A program made the translations under genes and the position numbers. Shown here piece by piece: positions 22,147-25,676 of a stretch of DNA of 25,676 nt (position 1 is the stretch's first letter; every line of letters starts with the position of its first letter). Below the pieces are notes generated by a model, which worked only from the letters and a program-made list of their open reading frames with translations, had not been told where the DNA came from and did not search any database. Origin of the DNA: DASPWW01 sp035461345 (GTDB lineage Bacteria > Actinomycetota > Thermoleophilia > Solirubrobacterales > 70-9); contig DATHVJ010000092.1 of NCBI GenBank assembly GCA_035461345.1, positions 1-25,676 of the forward strand, read 5' to 3'.

Positions 22147-23886
22147 TCAACCCAATCCGGCAGTCAGCACCTCGCGTGCGATCGGGGCGGCGACCGTCCC
22201 ACCGTCCTCGGTCGTGCTCGCGACGAGGACCGCGACTGCGAGCTTCGGATTGCCGGCTGGGGCGAAGGCAGTGAACCACGCGTCCTGCTCCTGCTCGCCC
22301 CCTTCCTCCTCCGGCGACACGGGCGCCGGTCCCAGCTCGGCCGTCCCGGTCTTCCCCGCGACCTCGACGCCCGGTATCGCCGCCGCGGTCCCGGTCCCGC
22401 CGTCCACCACGCCGACCATCAGATCGCGAACGGTTGCGGCGATCTGCCCCGACGTCACCTTGACCGGCTGCGCCTCCGGGCCGAGCTCGGGCTCGGTCAC
22501 CAGCGCGGTCGGGCTCCTCACGCCCCCCGCCGCAATCGTCTGGGAGATCGAAGCCAGCTCGAGCGGCGTCGTGAGCACCTCGCCCTGGCCGATCGCGCTC
22601 ACCCCGAGGTCGAGATCGGTCCCGATCGAGGTCGGGATCGTGCTCTCGCCCGGCTTGGTGATCGCCGTGGCCTCGGCGTTGTACAGGGTTGGGGGAGAGT
22701 TGAACCCGAACCTCTCCGACGTCTTCACGAGCCGGTCGTTTCCGATCTCCGGGCCCAGCGGCGCGAATACCGTGTTGCACGATCGGGCGAAGCTCTGCGC
22801 GAACGTCCCCCCGCACGCCTCGTCGTGCGCGTTGCTGATCTCGCGCCCGCCGACGACCGTCGACGTCTCGACCGGAAACGTGTCGCTGAGCTTGACCACA
22901 CCGGCTTCGAGCGCGGCGACGGTGGTCACGACCTTGAACGTCGAGCCGGGTGGCTGCGGCGAGGAGAAGGCGATCCCGGCCAGCGCCAGGACGTTGCCCT
23001 TCTTGGCGTCGAGCACGGCGATGCCGCCGAACGCGTTGCCGAGCGCCTCCGCCGTCGCCTCCTGGAGATCGGGGTTGATCGTCGTTCGCACCGGCTCGCC
23101 CGGAACGGGCTCGGCGGCGCCCAGCACGCGCTCCGCCTCCGTCCCTCCCTCGCCGCCGACCGCCATCAGCTCGCCCCCCGGCTGCCCGGCGAGCCGGGAG
23201 TCGAAAGCCAGCTCGAGCCCGCTCGTCCCGACCAGCGTGCTGCCCGCGAACCCGAGTCGCTCCACGGCCAACGCCTGCTCCCCCTTCGGAGCCCCGAGCT
23301 CGCCGGCTACATAGAGCGTCGCGCCGCTGACCGACGAGCTGCGTCCCGTGCCGTCGCCCTCGGCCAGGGGAGTCCGGTCGCGAGCGAGAATCGGCGCCCG
23401 TTCGGGGACCTCGACGTTGCGGTCGAGCTCCTCGCCCGGCGCGAGCCCGGGAAACACCAGGTGCGGTTCCCACGCCACGTCGTCTCCGTCGACCGGCAGG
23501 GCGATATTGGCGGAGATCTCGCCGAAGGCGTGCGTGTCGACGGTCACCGGCATGTTCACGACCTCCTGGCCCGAGATGCTGCCGGTCCCGTCGGGGTCGC
23601 CCGCCTCGAGCCGCTCGACCGTGGCGGTGACCTCGGCCTCCTCGTGCATTCTGCTGAAGCGCCGCAGCGGGTACTTCTGCGCCGCCTCGGACGACAGCTC
23701 GCCGTGCATCGCCTGGAAGTCCTCCCGCGCCCAGGCGTCGACGAAGCGGCGCGCGGTCTCCTCGGCCGCGGAGGTTCCACCGACCAGCACACCGGCCACG
23801 AACGCGACAATGCCGATCAACGCCACCGGTAGCAGGCGTGTAACTATCCGACGGCGTCGCTCCGCCTGGGGACTGATCGGGCTCAA
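22147..23886 (-). CDS. Penicillin-binding transpeptidase with MecA_N-type NTF2-like domain
   Basis: 579-residue class B-like PBP predicted to cross-link peptidoglycan outside the membrane. An N-terminal membrane anchor (15-38) is followed by an NTF2-like MecA_N domain (about 40-150), a dimerisation-like region (to about 260), and a transpeptidase domain. The active-site motifs are STFK (Ser315, Lys318), SCN (369-371) and KTGT (512-515), with AIGQGEVLTTPLELA (431-445) also typical. The TTG at 23886 is the only possible start because an in-frame TAG lies five codons upstream. That TAG is itself part of a TAGCCT box. Low-affinity or beta-lactam-insensitive behaviour is known for some MecA_N proteins but cannot be inferred here. 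Confidence 0.92.
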   Translation of the reverse strand: MSPISPQAERRRRIVTRLLPVALIGIVAFVAGVLVGGTSAAEETARRFVDAWAREDFQAMHGELSSEAAQKYPLRRFSRMHEEAEVTATVERLEAGDPDGTGSISGQEVVNMPVTVDTHAFGEISANIALPVDGDDVAWEPHLVFPGLAPGEELDRNVEVPERAPILARDRTPLAEGDGTGRSSSVSGATLYVAGELGAPKGEQALAVERLGFAGSTLVGTSGLELAFDSRLAGQPGGELMAVGGEGGTEAERVLGAAEPVPGEPVRTTINPDLQEATAEALGNAFGGIAVLDAKKGNVLALAGIAFSSPQPPGSTFKVVTTVAALEAGVVKLSDTFPVETSTVVGGREISNAHDEACGGTFAQSFARSCNTVFAPLGPEIGNDRLVKTSERFGFNSPPTLYNAEATAITKPGESTIPTSIGTDLDLGVSAIGQGEVLTTPLELASISQTIAAGGVRSPTALVTEPELGPEAQPVKVTSGQIAATVRDLMVGVVDGGTGTAAAIPGVEVAGKTGTAELGPAPVSPEEEGGEQEQDAWFTAFAPAGNPKLAVAVLVASTTEDGGTVAAPIAREVLTAGLG

Positions 23887-23895
23887 CCCGGGGGA

Positions 23896-23901
23896 AGGCT
23901 A
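23896..23901 (-). promoter_or_regulatory. Candidate leaderless -10 box (TAGCCT) of the PBP gene
   Basis: Minus-strand TAGCCT lies 9 nt before the TTG at 23886. It directly abuts the left arm of the 23902-24061 inverted repeat, so that arm occupies the -35 region. Confidence 0.45.
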
Positions 23902-24061
23902 GTGCACCCCGCCGTCAATCCACCGGTGTTCAGGCGGCTGCAAACCTTTCGCCAGTCATTGTCCTCGGTCGGCCGAATAGGCCCACCTATTCGGCCTCCC
24001 TGCGTCCTCGGCCGGCTCGGTTTTCGCCGCCTGAAATCCACCGGACTTACGGCGGTGTGCA
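23902..24061. repeat. About 160-bp imperfect inverted repeat with nested hairpin
   Basis: The left arm (23902 to about 23948) and right arm (about 24015 to 24061) are imperfect reverse complements. Both ends carry GTGCAC, then CCGCCGT, a variable middle, and TTCAGGCGGC. Between them lies a perfect 11-bp hairpin, GGCCGAATAGG (23971-23981) and CCTATTCGGCC (23986-23996) with a 4-nt loop. It fills the divergent PBP/MarP intergenic region. It could be a MITE-like relic or a shared operator. No target duplication is visible. Confidence 0.65.
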
Positions 24062-24128
24062 CCGCCGCTCGGCAGGTTGTGCTCGCGGCGCCCGGCGCGG
24101 GTCGGGGATGATCTCCGGATGCTCTCCC

Positions 24129-24134
24129 GAGGGG
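24129..24134 (+). promoter_or_regulatory. Shine-Dalgarno of the MarP-like protease gene
   Basis: GAGGGG ends 7 nt before the ATG at 24142, selecting this start. No TANNNT box is evident at leaderless distance, so this gene is probably made from a leadered transcript. Confidence 0.55.
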
Positions 24135-24141
24135 ACGGACG

Positions 24142-25290
24142 ATGACCGCGGTCGACTGGGTCGTGATCGCCGTGGTGGCTGTGCTGGCCGTCTGGGGCTA
24201 CCGGCAGGGGCTGCTTGTCGGAGCGCTGTCGCTCGCCGGCTTCGCGGGTGGGGCGGTGCTTGGATCGCGGCTCGGCCCGGAGCTGATCGAGCAGGGATCG
24301 AGGTCGCCCTACGCGCCGGTCACGGCGCTCCTCGGCGGTCTTTTGCTCGGAGGAATCGCGGCGGTGACGATGGAGGGACTCGCCCGCGCGGCGCGGGCGA
24401 AATGGGTGCGCGGCCGCGTCGGCGCCTCAGCCGACGGGTTGGGGGGCGCCGTCCTGCTCGCGGCCCTGGGGCTCGGACTTGCGTGGGTGCTCGGAGCGGT
24501 CGCTCTGCACACGCCCGGCGCGAAGGAGCTGCGGCCCGCGATCCAGCGCTCGCTGATCCTGCGAAGCCTCAACGATCTGCTGCCCCCGTCCGGCCCGATC
24601 CTCCAGGTCCTGAACAGGATCGACCCGACGCCGCGGGTGCGAGGGCCCGAAGCTCGCGTGGCGAGGCCCGACAGCGAGATCGCGCAGGATCCGGAGGTCG
24701 AGCGCGCCGGCGACAGCGTGGTGCGCGTCCTCGGAACGGCGTGCGGGCTCGGGGTGTCGGGCTCGGGGTGGGTCGCGGAGCCCGGCCTCGTGGTCACCAA
24801 CGCGCACGTCGTCGCGGGCCACGACGACACGACGGTCACGCTGCGATCCGGGGAGGAGCTCGACGCGACCGCGGTCGCGTACGACCCGGCGAACGACCTC
24901 GCCGTGCTTCGGGTCGAGGACGTCGCGGCGCCGTCGCTGGAGCTCGCGTCGTCGACGCGTCGCGGCACCGCCGCGGCGGTCCTCGGATATCCGGACAACG
25001 GGCCGTTCACGATTTCGCCGGCACGGATCGGGCGCACCTCGTCGGTGGTCAGCGAGGACGCATACGGACGCGGCCCGGTGCAGCGGCGGATGACCTCCTT
25101 CCGGGGCAAGGTCCGCAACGGCAACTCGGGGGGCCCGGCAGTGGACGCGGAGGGGCGGGTGCTGACGACGGTGTTCGCGGCCGCGGTCGGGGAGAGCCCC
25201 GCCGGCGGCCTCGGCGTGCCGAACCGGATTGTCAGCCGCGCGCTGAAGCGCGCCGGCAATCCAGTTGACACCGGGCCATGCCTGACGTAG
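24142..25290 (+). CDS. MarP-like membrane-anchored serine protease (CvpA plus trypsin-like domain)
   Basis: 382-residue protein. Four predicted membrane helices of the CvpA type (about 5-20, 22-42, 58-78, 100-122) lead to a chymotrypsin-like protease domain (about 185-375) outside the membrane. The catalytic triad is visible: TNAHVVAG (His222), NDLAVL (Asp252) and GNSGGP (Ser329). Cys201 and Cys380 are placed like the disulfide pair reported for Mycobacterium tuberculosis MarP, with nearly the same separation. MarP-type proteases are needed for acid and oxidative stress survival and act on cell-wall hydrolases. The ATG has GAGGGG 7 nt upstream. The divergent PBP gene supports an envelope role. 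The orthology is inferred from architecture. Confidence 0.92.
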   Translation: MTAVDWVVIAVVAVLAVWGYRQGLLVGALSLAGFAGGAVLGSRLGPELIEQGSRSPYAPVTALLGGLLLGGIAAVTMEGLARAARAKWVRGRVGASADGLGGAVLLAALGLGLAWVLGAVALHTPGAKELRPAIQRSLILRSLNDLLPPSGPILQVLNRIDPTPRVRGPEARVARPDSEIAQDPEVERAGDSVVRVLGTACGLGVSGSGWVAEPGLVVTNAHVVAGHDDTTVTLRSGEELDATAVAYDPANDLAVLRVEDVAAPSLELASSTRRGTAAAVLGYPDNGPFTISPARIGRTSSVVSEDAYGRGPVQRRMTSFRGKVRNGNSGGPAVDAEGRVLTTVFAAAVGESPAGGLGVPNRIVSRALKRAGNPVDTGPCLT

Positions 25291-25318
25291 CTGGTGGCTG
25301 GTTGCTCGAGCCACCAGC
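25290..25318 (+). terminator. Hairpin after the protease gene, possible terminator
   Basis: GCTGGTGGCT (25290-25299) and AGCCACCAGC (25309-25318) pair perfectly around a 9-nt loop, starting at the last base of the stop codon. There is no U-tract. Downstream AGCAACGAGC could pair with the loop as an alternative fold. Confidence 0.5.
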
Positions 25319-25343
25319 AAGCAGCAACGAGCACCCCACTCTG

Positions 25344-25349
25344 TACCCT
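25344..25349 (+). promoter_or_regulatory. Candidate leaderless -10 box (TACCCT) of the HxlR gene
   Basis: TACCCT lies 7 nt before the ATG at 25357, which lacks a Shine-Dalgarno. Confidence 0.45.
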
Positions 25350-25356
25350 CGACAAT

Positions 25357-25676
25357 ATGTCTTCCGCACGCACGGCTACCCGCGTGTGTCCGGACTACCA
25401 CGCGGCGGTCGAGATGATCGGAAGGCGCTGGACGGGCGCGATCCTGTGGGCGCTCAGCGAGCGGCCGCACTACTTCGCCGAGCTGCTGCAGTCGATCCCC
25501 GGGCTGTCGGATCGGCTGCTGTCGCAGAGGCTGCGCGAGCTCGAGCAGGAGGACCTGGTCGAGCGCGCGGTCCACGCGGGCAGCCCCGCGCGCGTGTCGT
25601 ACTCGCTCACGGAGAAGGGGCGGGAGCTGGGCCCCGCGTTCCGCGAGCTGCGGGCGTGGGCGAAGCGCTGGAACGC
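25357..25676 (+). CDS. HxlR family transcriptional regulator, 3'-truncated by the window
   Basis: The frame is open from the ATG at 25357 to the window end (106 complete codons). It matches the HxlR winged-helix family: an N-terminal Cys11 followed by PDYHAAVEMIGRRWTGAIL, the recognition region FAELLQSIPGLSDRLLSQRLRELEQEDLVER, and the wing VSYSLTEKGRELGPAFRELRAWAKRW. HxlR proteins are small dimeric DNA-binding regulators, and several sense redox or electrophile stress through the N-terminal cysteine. Family length is usually 110-140 residues, so only the last part is missing. Its target is unknown; the gene follows the protease by 66 bp behind a hairpin and has its own TACCCT box. Confidence 0.9.
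   Translation, partial: MSSARTATRVCPDYHAAVEMIGRRWTGAILWALSERPHYFAELLQSIPGLSDRLLSQRLRELEQEDLVERAVHAGSPARVSYSLTEKGRELGPAFRELRAWAKRWN

Noticed and set aside
23913..23918. Minus-strand TTGACG as a -35 box for the PBP gene
   Set aside because: Only 11 bp separate it from the TAGCCT box, too short for a normal promoter.
1..25676. CRISPR array, tRNA, rRNA, insertion sequence or prophage genes
   Set aside because: No regularly spaced repeats, no tRNA-like cloverleaf with a T-loop, no rRNA-like sequence and no transposase or integrase motif were seen in a read of both strands.

Overview
The window is a GC-rich chromosomal segment (about 70% GC by eye) with dense gene packing and frequent GTG/TTG starts. 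A MarP-like CvpA-protease, an HxlR regulator, a DUF2277 protein and several TANNNT-led leaderless-looking genes point to Actinomycetota. A deep-branching class such as Thermoleophilia is my best guess, but this is inference rather than a phylogenetic result. There are no rRNA or tRNA genes, no CRISPR array and no recognisable transposase. All 22 full-length genes look intact. Two more are cut by the window edges: atpD at the left and an HxlR gene at the right.

Left part (1-12591): one long run of plus-strand genes, many overlapping by a few bases. The end of the ATP synthase operon (atpD, atpC) runs directly into an M20 metallopeptidase. Next come a large LytR-CpsA-Psr (LCP) protein with a long acidic repeat tail, UDP-glucose 6-dehydrogenase, a sugar-1-phosphate nucleotidyltransferase and a bifunctional phosphoglucose/phosphomannose isomerase. 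S-adenosylhomocysteine hydrolase, a second nucleotidyltransferase, a small SRPBCC protein, homoserine kinase and a small membrane protein follow. The sugar genes would supply UDP-glucuronate and a mannose-type nucleotide sugar, and the LCP protein would transfer the finished glycopolymer to the wall.

Middle (12614-15247): three minus-strand genes (DUF2277, a SnoaL-like protein, a putative lipoprotein), then about 290 bp without a convincing gene, then a dihydrofolate-reductase-family protein on the plus strand. A TATAAT promoter leads into the 4.6-kb glutamate synthase large subunit gene (15421-20058). No gltD partner lies in the window.

Right part (20156-25676): a zinc-ribbon/FHA protein (minus), an SRPBCC protein and a DUF4352-like lipoprotein (plus), a MecA_N-type penicillin-binding transpeptidase (minus), a MarP-like membrane serine protease (plus), and the start of an HxlR regulator. 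FHA, PBP and MarP suggest envelope growth and stress functions.

The most unusual content is non-coding. (1) Two 83/84-bp elements at 9870-9952 (+) and 20864-20947 (-) share sequence blocks and exact geometry. Each is closed by a 9-bp stem whose sequence differs but stays complementary, a covariation signature. (2) A palindrome family with an AAGTTYGC core sits in two convergent intergenic gaps and also, in frame, inside the LCP gene. (3) A roughly 160-bp imperfect inverted repeat with a nested perfect hairpin lies between the divergent PBP and MarP genes. (4) At least seven genes without a convincing Shine-Dalgarno have a TANNNT box 7-11 nt before the start codon, suggesting leaderless transcripts.
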